In this document: positions 1-8,072 of the stretch, piece after piece | Position numbering within the stretch: position 1 is the stretch's first letter | Layout: each line of letters begins with the position of its first letter | Assembly: GCF_007680845.1 (NCBI RefSeq) | Contig: NZ_VEIY01000002.1 | Location: 144,357-208,356, forward strand | Reading direction: 5' to 3' | From: Curtobacterium pusillum | GTDB lineage: Bacteria; Actinomycetota; Actinomycetes; Actinomycetales; Microbacteriaceae | DNA: 64,000 nt | The notes under the pieces: generated by a model | What the model saw: the letters and a program-made list of their open reading frames with translations, nothing else | The model's database searches: none | What the model was told of the DNA's origin: nothing | Program-made: the position numbers and the translations under genes

Positions 1-26
1 GGGCCGAGCGCGGGGCCGGGCGCGGG

Positions 27-890
27 TCAGGCGCCGAGTTCGACCAGCACGCGCGGGATCTCGGTGACGAGTTCGCTCGCCAGGTACCCGAGCGGGCCGA
101 CGTGCACGGCCAGCCGATCGCCGGCCGCGGCGTGCACGTACGAGGCCCACGCCACCGCCTGTGCCGGTTCTGCTCCGCGCGCGAGCAGACCGACGACCGC
201 GCCGGAGAGCACGTCGCCGCTGCCGCTCGTCCCCAGGCCGCCGGACCCGGTGCCCTTGATCCACGTCCGGCCACGGGGCGTCGCGATGGCGTCCCCGAGT
301 GCGACGACGGCACCGAACCGTTCGGCGATCGCCATCGCGTCCGCCACGGTGTCGTCGCTGCACGGACGTCCGAGCAGTCGTTCCGCCTCACCGCTGTTCG
401 GCGTCATGACCAGCCGCTCGCGGAGGGGCCGCAGCTCGTCGCGGACGTCGGCGGCGACCCCGAGCGCGAAGGCGTCGAGCACGACCAGCGTGTCCGGCCC
501 GACGGCATCGGCGATCCCGGCGACGAGGTCACGTGTCCCGTCGGGCTCGTCGAGTCCCGGGCCGACGAGGACGGCGTCCGCGCTGCCGAGCGCATCGACG
601 ATCCCCTCGACGGCGCCGACCGCGACGTGCCCGTCCTGGTCCTCGTCGAGCGGCTCGACGCCCGACTCCGGGACGGCCACGGCGACCTCGTGGGCGACGC
701 TCCGTGCGACCGCCAGGGTCAGGCGGCCGGCACCGACTCGGAGCGCAGCCAGCGACGAGAGCATCGCGGCACCCGGCGTCCGGGCAGCGCCACCGACCAC
801 GAGCACCTGCCCGCGGCCGTACTTGCCGGCGCCGGGCTCGGGGAGCGGCCAGTCGCGGAGGAAGTTCGGGGTGATCGGATCAGCTGACAT
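27..890 (-). CDS. nnrD: ADP-dependent NAD(P)H-hydrate dehydratase
   Basis: This 287-aa ribokinase-fold enzyme would use ADP to dehydrate damaged NADHX/NADPHX back to NAD(P)H. Visible family motifs are GKYGRGQVLVVGG near residue 20, MTPNSGEAERLLG in the middle, and GTSGSGDVLSG near the C-terminus, which carries the catalytic Asp. It is the stand-alone dehydratase; the NnrE epimerase domain often fused in front is absent. The ATG at 890 was chosen because the open frame upstream is a shadow of the neighbour and homology begins at MSADPITPNF. It overlaps the stop of the upstream histidine phosphatase gene by 11 bp, suggesting coupled translation. Family assignment is firm. Confidence 0.9.
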   Translation of the reverse strand: MSADPITPNFLRDWPLPEPGAGKYGRGQVLVVGGAARTPGAAMLSSLAALRVGAGRLTLAVARSVAHEVAVAVPESGVEPLDEDQDGHVAVGAVEGIVDALGSADAVLVGPGLDEPDGTRDLVAGIADAVGPDTLVVLDAFALGVAADVRDELRPLRERLVMTPNSGEAERLLGRPCSDDTVADAMAIAERFGAVVALGDAIATPRGRTWIKGTGSGGLGTSGSGDVLSGAVVGLLARGAEPAQAVAWASYVHAAAGDRLAVHVGPLGYLASELVTEIPRVLVELGA

Positions 891-1629
891 GGGCGTCGTC
901 CTTCTCGCCGCTGTGCTCGGTGACCTCGGCGTCGGGGTCCTCGGCGATGTGCTCGACCGCGGAGAACTCCTCGAGCGTCCACGGTGCACCGACCGCATCA
1001 CGACGGAGTCGGGTGAGTGAGGCGTTCGCGACCGTGTGCGTCCGGGCGAACTCCATGAGCGTCGGTTCGTCGAGGTCGAGGCAGACCGCGACGGTCAGCA
1101 TGACGATGGCGTCGTGCGCGGCGACCACCAGCCGCTCCGTGTCCGGCAGCCGGTCGACGTCGGCGAGCAGCGATCGCAGCCGGAGCATGACGTCGGCCCA
1201 CGACTCACCGCCGGCCGGTCGGTGGTAGTACTTGCCGAGCCACTCGCGGCGACGCTCCTCGTCCGGGTACCGGTTGCGCACCCCTTGCCGGGTGAGCAGG
1301 TCGAGGACCCCGAGTTCACGGTCCCGCAGGCGCTCGTCCACCCGTCTCGCCGGCTCGGTGAGACCGCCTTCGGCGAGCGCGATGCCGATCGTCTGCTGCG
1401 CGCGGAGGTACGGCGACACCCACAGCGCCACCGGGACGTCGTCGACCCCGCGGGACGCGAGTTCGTTCCCGAGCGCGCGGGACTGGTCCTCGCCGAGCGG
1501 GCTCAACGGGACGTCAGCATCCCGGTGCCCGGCATCGATGACGTCGTCCCCTGCGGCTTCGGCGCGGGCAGCGGCGACGTTCGCCTCGGACTCCCCGTGG
1601 CGCACGAGCCAGATCTCCTTGACAGCCAT
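880..1629 (-). CDS. Histidine phosphatase family protein (phosphoglycerate mutase-like)
   Basis: The 249-aa cytosolic protein opens with IWLVRHGESEAN, the RHG motif holding the phospho-accepting histidine about ten residues from the start. A second conserved histidine lies in VVAAHDAIVML near residue 170. The spacing fits the 2H-phosphatase branch, which includes acid phosphatases and dPGM-like enzymes; the substrate cannot be told from sequence. The ATG at 1629 was preferred over an upstream in-frame ATG because MAVKEIWLVRHGE is the family's usual N-terminus. It overlaps nnrD by 11 bp and probably shares its transcript. Confidence 0.85.
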   Translation of the reverse strand: MAVKEIWLVRHGESEANVAAARAEAAGDDVIDAGHRDADVPLSPLGEDQSRALGNELASRGVDDVPVALWVSPYLRAQQTIGIALAEGGLTEPARRVDERLRDRELGVLDLLTRQGVRNRYPDEERRREWLGKYYHRPAGGESWADVMLRLRSLLADVDRLPDTERLVVAAHDAIVMLTVAVCLDLDEPTLMEFARTHTVANASLTRLRRDAVGAPWTLEEFSAVEHIAEDPDAEVTEHSGEKDDAHVS

Positions 1630-1683
1630 GCCGCCACCGTATCGACGGCTCGCTGGAACGGTTCCCGAGCAGTACTCGACCAC

Positions 1684-2634
1684 TCATCCCCGTGCGCTCC
1701 GCGTCGGACGCACTGCGCACGCGAGGCCGACGCCCCGGAGCCGCAGCGCGAGCGCATCGAGGTCGAACAAGCCCCGCCACTCGAGGCGCACGATCGTCCG
1801 GCCACCCGGCACTGTCAGCAGGAGCTCGTGGCGACGCTTCTCGTCGACGAACACCTCGGTGGGGGTGCGTCCGTTCCGGTACCGAGCCTGGGTGTACTTC
1901 GCGCGCCCGTCGATCTCGACCACCACGCCGACGTCCGGGAACCAGAAGTCCACGGCGAACCGCCGGCCACCGACCTCGAACTCCTGCTGGAGCACGGGCG
2001 CGGTCACTCCGAGCTCGTGGAACACCACGCGGGCGAGCGACTCGGCCGGAGAACCGGATCGACCGTCGGCGAGGTCGAGGACCCGCGCGGCCACTGCACG
2101 CGCTCGGGCCAGTGGGGGCACCGTGGAGCGGAGCGCCTCGATGCTGGTGCCGCGACGGAGGGCTGCATCGGCGACGACGACCGCGGCGCGGACGTCCCCG
2201 CTCAACGCGATGTCCGACACCGTCCTCGGGAGGGTCGTGACCGAGAGTCCGCCCGTATCCAGGCGCTCGTGCTCCGGGACGGCGCGAGTGTGCAGGACGA
2301 GGTCGGCGGTCCGCTGTCGGTACATCGACTCCGGCACCGTGGCGTGCACCGGCGCTTCCCAACCGTGCAGCGACGGGAGTCCGTGGATGGCCACGGCGGA
2401 CACGTGCGAGGCCGCGGCGCCGACACCGAGCCGACCGAGCCTGGCGTGCACACGGGTCACGTACTGTCGCCGCGGCCCCGCCGAGTCCCAGAGGTCACCG
2501 CGCACGAACGCGTTCGGCCCCACCTTGACGAGCCTGCCCGGCCCGTCCATGCGGGTTCGGCGGCGCAGGGTGGTCGGGTCGAGGCCGGCCTCACGCATCT
2601 GGGAGGCCCTGAGGATCGGGAGCGGTTCGTCCAT
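1684..2634 (-). CDS. AbiEi-antitoxin-like protein with C-terminal nuclease-fold (DUF559-like) domain
   Basis: This 316-aa protein has an N-terminal helix-turn-helix region (about residues 1-55, including SQMREAGLDPTTLRRRTR) resembling the AbiEi antitoxin N-terminal domain. The C-terminal part (about 215-300) reads VDFWFPDVGVVVEIDGRAKY, matching the D...E-x-D-G..K layout of Vsr/DUF559 PD-(D/E)XK proteins. Such two-part proteins are common and numerous in Microbacteriaceae. No AbiEii toxin partner lies next to it, so a toxin-antitoxin role is not supported here. Transcription runs towards the histidine phosphatase gene after a 54-bp gap. The function is unknown; the domain assignment is by motif only. 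Confidence 0.65.
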   Translation of the reverse strand: MDEPLPILRASQMREAGLDPTTLRRRTRMDGPGRLVKVGPNAFVRGDLWDSAGPRRQYVTRVHARLGRLGVGAAASHVSAVAIHGLPSLHGWEAPVHATVPESMYRQRTADLVLHTRAVPEHERLDTGGLSVTTLPRTVSDIALSGDVRAAVVVADAALRRGTSIEALRSTVPPLARARAVAARVLDLADGRSGSPAESLARVVFHELGVTAPVLQQEFEVGGRRFAVDFWFPDVGVVVEIDGRAKYTQARYRNGRTPTEVFVDEKRRHELLLTVPGGRTIVRLEWRGLFDLDALALRLRGVGLACAVRPTRSARG

Positions 2635-2751
2635 GGCTGCACGATGCCCGACCACCACCCGTCGCCGGACCCTGAGCCCGATCTCTGTGGACGGCCGCTC
2701 GCTCCTCCCGCCCTGTGGAGGAGGACGTTTCCTTCCCAGAACGCTCGCGAT

Positions 2752-2830
2752 GGAATGGGGAACCGGGCATACCTGCCGAAACGGAACGACCCGGTACGCC
2801 CGATTCCACCAGGTACGCCCGATTCCACCA
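2752..2830. repeat. Palindromic intergenic repeat, family 2 (copy A)
   Basis: Two perfect 19-bp direct copies of GGTACGCCCGATTCCACCA sit head to tail at 2793-2811 and 2812-2830. A degenerate inverted copy (GGGCATACCTG, 2764-2774) lies upstream, so the whole can fold as a hairpin. The same unit in mirrored arrangement recurs at 10555-10624. It lies in noncoding DNA. The identity of the copies is read directly; a REP-like role is inference. Confidence 0.75.
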
Positions 2831-2880
2831 GGCACCCGCCCCCGCCCGGCCCGCCCGGCCGCCCGACCCCGCACGCAGCA

Positions 2881-2920
2881 CGGCGCCGGACGGAACGCAC
2901 CCGTGTCCCGTCCGGCGCCG
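2881..2920 (-). terminator. Hairpin downstream of alpha-mannosidase
   Basis: Perfect 13-bp arms CGGCGCCGGACGG (2881-2893) and its complement (2908-2920) flank a 14-nt loop, starting 25 bp past the stop of the mannosidase gene. There is no U-tract, as is usual for actinobacterial terminators. It probably ends the sugar-operon transcript. Confidence 0.6.
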
Positions 2921-2945
2921 CGGTCTCCCGGCCGGACCCGCTGCC

Positions 2946-5900
2946 TCAGGCCCGACGTACCCGCAGGGTGACGATCTCGAAGGGCCGGAGCGTGAGCACG
3001 ACCGGCTCCCCCGACTCCCACGTGTCCCCGGACGGGCGTTCCAGCAGGTCCACCGCCACCACCTCGGCGACGTCGAACCCGAAGTCCACACCGACGTCGG
3101 CCGCGCGACCGCCCGACGCCTCGTACAGCCGCACGACGACGTCGCCGGAGCGGTCCTCGGCGAGCTTCACCGCCTCGACGAACACCTGCGGCGACGACAC
3201 CGTGACCAGCGGCGACACCTCGCTCGACCCGGCGACCGTCCGCACCGGCAGGTTGAGCCGGTAGCCGGAGTCCGCGGCGTCGAGCACCGACGGCGCGATC
3301 CGCAGCACCGTCCGGAACACGTGGTGCCCCTGGTCGGCGTTCGGGTCCGGGAACGTCGGCGCGCGCAGCAGCGATTCGCGCACGAGCGTCGTGGTCCCAC
3401 CGTCGGGCCGGGTGTTCCGGGTGATGTCGTGTCCGTACGTCGAGTCGTTCGCGACGGCGACCCCGAACCCGGGCTCGCCGACGTGCACCCAGCGGTGGGC
3501 GCTCGTCTCGAACCGTGCCATGTCCCACGAGGTGTTCTGGTGCGTCGGCCGGTCGATGTGCCCGAACTGGATCTCGCTCGAGGCCGAAGCCGCGCGGACG
3601 TCCAGCGGGAACGCGAGCTTGAGCAGCTTCTGGTGCTCGTGCCACTCGACCTCGGTCTCGATGGCGAGCTCCGGCTGCCCGGCGGTCGCCGAGAACCGTG
3701 TGGTGATCGACGACGAACCGAACGGTCGGACGACCACGAGTTCGTCGCCGGAGGCGGAGATCGACACGGACGTCGCCGCCACGACCGTCCCGTTCCGCTG
3801 GTACGCGCGGTCGATGTCCCACGCCTCCCACTGGTTCGGGGTGTCCCGGAACACGGTGTACTCGGCCGCCACGACGCCGGGCGCGACCGCGTCGCGTCCG
3901 GTCGCGTGGTCGACGAGCGACACGACGTGGCCGTCGTCGTTGATGGTCGCCGTGACGACGCCGGTGTCGAAGACGAAGCGGTCGCCGTTCCGGACGGGAG
4001 GCACGGCTCGCGGCTCCTCGCCGAGCGAACCTCCCAGGGCGGTCACGTCTCCCGCCGCGACCGGTGCGGCGTTGAACCGCACGACGGTCCCGACCGAGGC
4101 ACCGCCGCCGACGGCGTCGCCGGACGGCGCGTCGAGCAGGGCGCTGCCGCCGGCCACGGAGGACGAGGACGCGGCCACGCCGGCGAGCGCCGCTGCTCCG
4201 CCGTTCGCGAGCGCGGTGGTGGCGTTCCCGATCAGTCCCTCGAGCACGGACGCGACGCGGGCGTAGTTCTCCTCGGCGTTCTCGTAGACCCAGGCGATCG
4301 ACGATCCCGGCAGGATGTCGTGGAACTGCTGCAGGAGGACGGTGTGCCAGGCCTCCTCGAGCTCCTCGTACGGGTAGTCGAGCCCGAGCCGGACCGCCGC
4401 CGTGGACGCCCAGAGCTCGGCCTCGCGCAGGAGGTGCTCGGAGCGACGGTTCCCCTGCTTCGTGCGGATCTGGGACGTGTACGTGCCGCGGTGGAACTCG
4501 AGGTACATCTCCCCCGACCACACGGCGGGCGTCGGGAGGGCCTCCTCGAGCTCCTCGAACACCTGCGCCGGGGTGCCGAGGTCGACCCGGGGCGAGCCGT
4601 CCAGGTCGTGCTGGCGCCGGGCTGCGGCGACCATCTCGCGGGTGGGGCCGCCACCGCCGTCGCCGAAGCCGTAGAGGAGCATCGAGGTGTTCGCGACGCC
4701 GCGCTCCTTGTTCTGCCGTTCGCCGCGGTGCAGGTCCGCCGGGGAGACGTCCGAGTTGTAGGTGTCCGCCGGGGGCAGGTGGGTCAGGACCCGGGAGCCG
4801 TCGATGCCCTCCCAGTGGAAGGAGGTGTGCGGGATGACGTTCGTCTCGTTCCACGACGGCTTCTGGGTGACGAACCACTTCGAGCCCGCGGCCCGGACGA
4901 TCTGGGGCAGGGCACCGGTGTACCCGAACGAGTCGGGCAGCCAGGCCTCGGGGGTGTCGACGCCGAACTCCTCGAGGAAGAACCGCTTGCCGGCGACGAA
5001 CTGCCGGGCGAGCGCTTCGCCACCGGGCAGGTTCGTGTCCGACTCGACCCACATGCCGCCGACCGGGATCCACCGGCCCTCGGCGACCCGCTCCTTGATG
5101 CGGGCCCAGATCGACGGGTAGCCGTCACGGATCCACGCGTACTGCTGCGCCGAGGAGCACGCGAACGTGAAGTCCGGGTCGCGGTCCATCAGGTCGAGCA
5201 CGTTCGAGAACGTCCGGGCGCACTTGCGGATCGTCTCGCGCACCGGCCAGAGCCAGGCGGAGTCGATGTGCGCGTGCCCGACCGCGACCGCGCGGTGTGC
5301 GGCGACGCTGGCGGGGACGGCGAGCGCCGGCGCGAGCACGGCCCGGGCGTCCGCCGCGGTCCCGGCGACGTCGTCGGGGTCGAGGGCGTCGGCCGCGAGT
5401 TCGAGCGCACGGAGGATGTCCGCGCCCCGGGTCCCGTCGGTCGGCAGCTCGGCCATGAGTCCGCGGAGGACCCAGAAGTCCTGCTGGAGCTCCCACACGG
5501 TGTCGTCCCGCTCGACGAGCTCGATCGCCCGCACGCGGTAGATCGGCTCCGTCCCGGCGGTGGACCGGGATCCGAGCGGGGTCGCCCCCTGGAAGCTGTC
5601 GCCGCCGATGTCCGGGTTCGCGGCGGCCTCGACGTAGAGCTCGAACGACTCGCCGGGGCCGACCTCGAGGGGCACCGTGTCGTTCCGCGGCTCGATGCCC
5701 TTGATCGTCGACCCGTCCGGACGCCACGCGAGCCCCTCGGCCTGGAACCCGGGGTGCCGCTTGGTGAACCCGAGGTCCACGAGCAGTTCGGCGGTCGTGC
5801 CCGGGCCGGTCCCGAAGTCCGCCGGCACGGTGCCGCGGATCCGGAACCACGTCGTCCCCCAGGGTCGTCCGCCCCAGGTGCCGCCGTCGAACGGTCCGTA

Positions 5901-6056
5901 GTCGGCCGCGACCGCGACGTCGAACGGCACCGGTTCGTCCGGCACGGTCCAGGCCGCGACCTCCACCGGGACGGAGCGGCGGTGGACCGCCGGGTCGATG
6001 CGGTCCCGGACGAGCCGGGCGATCCTGGCTTCGACGAGGGGTTCGTCGTGGTGCAT
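2946..6056 (-). CDS. Alpha-mannosidase, glycoside hydrolase family 38
   Basis: The 1036-aa enzyme would release alpha-linked mannose from oligosaccharides and has no signal peptide, so it should act in the cytosol. An N-terminal accessory domain covers about residues 1-250. The GH38 catalytic domain begins with GHAHIDSAWLWP (near 259-270), whose His and Asp bind zinc. The nucleophile Asp lies in LPDSFGYTG near residue 374. The helical middle and the C-terminal beta-sandwich domains follow. Length is normal for the bacterial family. The ribosome site AAAGGAACC precedes the ATG at 6056. It is the last gene of the operon with two permeases and a binding protein, which implies import and cytosolic cleavage of a mannose-containing glycan. 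Confidence 0.93.
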   Translation of the reverse strand: MHHDEPLVEARIARLVRDRIDPAVHRRSVPVEVAAWTVPDEPVPFDVAVAADYGPFDGGTWGGRPWGTTWFRIRGTVPADFGTGPGTTAELLVDLGFTKRHPGFQAEGLAWRPDGSTIKGIEPRNDTVPLEVGPGESFELYVEAAANPDIGGDSFQGATPLGSRSTAGTEPIYRVRAIELVERDDTVWELQQDFWVLRGLMAELPTDGTRGADILRALELAADALDPDDVAGTAADARAVLAPALAVPASVAAHRAVAVGHAHIDSAWLWPVRETIRKCARTFSNVLDLMDRDPDFTFACSSAQQYAWIRDGYPSIWARIKERVAEGRWIPVGGMWVESDTNLPGGEALARQFVAGKRFFLEEFGVDTPEAWLPDSFGYTGALPQIVRAAGSKWFVTQKPSWNETNVIPHTSFHWEGIDGSRVLTHLPPADTYNSDVSPADLHRGERQNKERGVANTSMLLYGFGDGGGGPTREMVAAARRQHDLDGSPRVDLGTPAQVFEELEEALPTPAVWSGEMYLEFHRGTYTSQIRTKQGNRRSEHLLREAELWASTAAVRLGLDYPYEELEEAWHTVLLQQFHDILPGSSIAWVYENAEENYARVASVLEGLIGNATTALANGGAAALAGVAASSSSVAGGSALLDAPSGDAVGGGASVGTVVRFNAAPVAAGDVTALGGSLGEEPRAVPPVRNGDRFVFDTGVVTATINDDGHVVSLVDHATGRDAVAPGVVAAEYTVFRDTPNQWEAWDIDRAYQRNGTVVAATSVSISASGDELVVVRPFGSSSITTRFSATAGQPELAIETEVEWHEHQKLLKLAFPLDVRAASASSEIQFGHIDRPTHQNTSWDMARFETSAHRWVHVGEPGFGVAVANDSTYGHDITRNTRPDGGTTTLVRESLLRAPTFPDPNADQGHHVFRTVLRIAPSVLDAADSGYRLNLPVRTVAGSSEVSPLVTVSSPQVFVEAVKLAEDRSGDVVVRLYEASGGRAADVGVDFGFDVAEVVAVDLLERPSGDTWESGEPVVLTLRPFEIVTLRVRRA

Positions 6057-6108
6057 GGAGTTGGTTCCTTTCCAGCGGGGTCAGCGGTGACGGTCGGCAG
6101 GGTGGGCG

Positions 6109-7008
6109 TCAGCCCTTGATGCCACCGGCGAGGGCGTTGCCGCCGCCGAGGCCCCGGGACACGATCACGTAGAGGGCGATGACGGGCACCGAGTAGATGA
6201 TCGAGAAGGCCGCGAGCTGCCCGTACGCTACCGCCCCGTACTGCCCGAAGAAGTTGAAGATGCTCACCGCAGCGGGCACCTTGTCGGGCGAGAGCAGCAG
6301 GACGAACGGGACGAAGAAGTTCCCCCACGCCTGGATGAACACGAAGATGAACACCACCGCGATGCCCGGGCGCATGAGCGGCACGACGATGCGCCACAGC
6401 GTGGTGAGCATCGAGGCGCCGTCCGTCCACGCCGCTTCCTCGAGGGAGATCGGCACGCCGTCCATGAAGTTCTTCGCCATCCAGATGGCCATGGGCAGCG
6501 AGGTCGCGGCGAGGAAGAAGATGCAGCCCCACACGTTGTCGATGAGGTTGAGTGACACGAACAGGGCGTAGACGGGCACCATCATCGCGGTGATCGGCAG
6601 GCCGGTCCCGAACAGGATCCCGTAGAGGAACGGCTTGTTGACCCGCATCTTGTAGCGGGACAGCGGGTACGCCGCCAGGATCGCGACGACGACCGTGACG
6701 ACCGCCGTGCCGCCGGAGAGCAGCAGGCTGTTCGCGAGCGGGACGAACGACAGCTCGGGCGTGAGCACCTTCGTGAAGTTGTCGAGCGTGAAGTGCGACG
6801 GCACCTTCACCGACAGGGAGGCGTCGGGGTCGACGGACGCGAGCACGAGCCACAGCAGCGGCACCGCGAAGCACACCGCGATGACGAGCAGCACCATGTT
6901 CGACACCCACCGCATGGTCCGCCCCCGCGGGGAGGTCATGTGCAGCGCGCCGGGCGCGGTCACCGATCGGGTCGTGGTCTGGTCGAGGGACGGGGCAGTG
7001 ATGGCCAT
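6109..7008 (-). CDS. Carbohydrate ABC transporter permease (CUT1, MalG-type)
   Basis: This 299-aa inner-membrane protein has six predicted helices. The cytoplasmic EAA loop reads EEAAWTDGASMLTTLWRIVV about two thirds along, which docks the ATPase in CUT1 importers. A first membrane segment follows the short cytoplasmic N-terminus (VLLVIAVCFAVPLLWLVL). Its start overlaps the stop of the partner permease by one base (TGATG), so the two are likely translationally coupled. Together with the upstream binding protein and the downstream GH38 enzyme it should import an oligosaccharide, plausibly mannosidic. The substrate is inferred from context only. Confidence 0.9.
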   Translation of the reverse strand: MAITAPSLDQTTTRSVTAPGALHMTSPRGRTMRWVSNMVLLVIAVCFAVPLLWLVLASVDPDASLSVKVPSHFTLDNFTKVLTPELSFVPLANSLLLSGGTAVVTVVVAILAAYPLSRYKMRVNKPFLYGILFGTGLPITAMMVPVYALFVSLNLIDNVWGCIFFLAATSLPMAIWMAKNFMDGVPISLEEAAWTDGASMLTTLWRIVVPLMRPGIAVVFIFVFIQAWGNFFVPFVLLLSPDKVPAAVSIFNFFGQYGAVAYGQLAAFSIIYSVPVIALYVIVSRGLGGGNALAGGIKG

Positions 7009-7958
7009 CAGTCCACCTCCGGCTTCAGGGCCTTGATGTAGATGATCGAGAACACCGCACCGACGACGAGCAGGATCGTGGCGATCGCCGTCCCGAAGCC
7101 GAGCTGCGAGAACTTGAACGCCTCCTGGTAGGCGAGGATCGGCAGGGTCGAGGAGTCGGTGCCGGGGCCGCCCGCGGTCATCACGTAGATGAGCGTGAAC
7201 ACCGACAGCGTCTGCAGTGTCGTGAGCATGAGGTTCGTCGAGATCGACCGGCGGATCACCGGCAGCGTGATGTAGACGAGCCGTTGCCAGCCCTGGGCGC
7301 CGTCGACCTCGGCGGACTCGGTGATCTCCTCGGGGACCTCCTGCACGGCGGCGGAGTACACGAGCATCGAGAACGCGGTGCCGCGCCAGATGTTCGCCAG
7401 GATCACCGCGAGCATCGGGTACGTGTAGAGCCAGTTCGGGCCGTTGATCCCGATGCCGCCGAGGAACTCGTTGAGCGTGCCCTTGTCGTTGAAGAACGCG
7501 TACGCCGCGAACGACGCCACGATCTCGGGCAGCACCCACGCGGCGACGACGAAGGTGCCGACGATCGCGCGGACCGCCTTGTTCGCGTTCCGCATGAGCA
7601 GTGCGAGGCCGAGCCCGAGCACGTTCTGGCCCACCACCGCGGAGGCGAGCAGGAACACGATGGTCAGGATGACGGACTTCGGGAAGTCCGGGTCCTGGAA
7701 CAGCTCGACGTAGTTCTTGAGGCCGACGAACTGCTGGTCGGCGGCGCCGACACCGGTCAGCGCCGAGTTGGTGAACGACCCGTAGAACGACGAGATGACC
7801 GGGCCGAGCAGGAAGATGACGAGGAGGACGACGGCGGGGAGGAGCGGGACCGCTCGTCCCACGTTCCGCAGCGGCTTCCGCTTGCGCGGGACCGGCGGAT
7901 CGGTGCGCTTCGGCGCACCGGGTGCCGACAGCGTCGGCGCGAGGGGGGTGCTGGACAC
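7008..7958 (-). CDS. Carbohydrate ABC transporter permease (CUT1, MalF-type)
   Basis: The 316-aa permease has a Pro/Arg-rich cytoplasmic N-terminus, a first helix at LLPAVVLLVIFLLGPVIS, and an EAA loop EEITESAEVDGAQGWQRLVY near residue 230. I chose the GTG at 7958 because GGAAGG lies eight bases upstream. An ATG at 8027 would extend the protein into the intercistronic hairpin (8010-8048). It forms the heterodimeric channel with the adjacent MalG-type protein. No ATP-binding subunit is encoded nearby, so a shared MsiK/UgpC-type ATPase from elsewhere is expected. Confidence 0.88.
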   Translation of the reverse strand: MSSTPLAPTLSAPGAPKRTDPPVPRKRKPLRNVGRAVPLLPAVVLLVIFLLGPVISSFYGSFTNSALTGVGAADQQFVGLKNYVELFQDPDFPKSVILTIVFLLASAVVGQNVLGLGLALLMRNANKAVRAIVGTFVVAAWVLPEIVASFAAYAFFNDKGTLNEFLGGIGINGPNWLYTYPMLAVILANIWRGTAFSMLVYSAAVQEVPEEITESAEVDGAQGWQRLVYITLPVIRRSISTNLMLTTLQTLSVFTLIYVMTAGGPGTDSSTLPILAYQEAFKFSQLGFGTAIATILLVVGAVFSIIYIKALKPEVD

Positions 7959-8009
7959 GGGTGGTTGCCTTCCGGGTGCGGAGGGGGTTCCGAAGGTGGG
8001 TGGGAGCGG

Positions 8010-8048
8010 ACTGGAGGCGCGGCGCACGACGCGAGCCGCGCCTCCAGT
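8010..8048 (-). repeat. Intercistronic hairpin between binding protein and permeases (family 1 palindrome)
   Basis: Perfect 14-bp arms ACTGGAGGCGCGGC (8010-8023) and complement (8035-8048) flank an 11-nt loop. It lies 24 bases after the binding-protein stop and before the permease ribosome site. Such structures commonly stabilise the upstream message or partly terminate, giving more binding protein than permease. The core is the dispersed GGAGGCGCGG palindrome found elsewhere in this window. Confidence 0.7.
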
Positions 8049-8072
8049 TGCGTCAGGTGGTCACCGCAGCGA

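Larger units (their letters stand above)
2635..2945. other. 311-bp intergenic region with repeat unit and hairpin
   Basis: This gap lies between the alpha-mannosidase stop and the start of the AbiEi-like gene, both on the minus strand. It contains a palindromic repeat (about 2752-2830) and a 13-bp GC hairpin (2881-2920), both listed separately. The promoter of the AbiEi-like gene should lie at 2635-2750, but I could not pick out convincing -35/-10 boxes. I see no coding potential. Confidence 0.6.

Noticed and set aside
1684..2634. Complete AbiE toxin-antitoxin system
   Set aside because: No AbiEii nucleotidyltransferase toxin is encoded on either side. The C-terminal domain is also unlike classical AbiEi.
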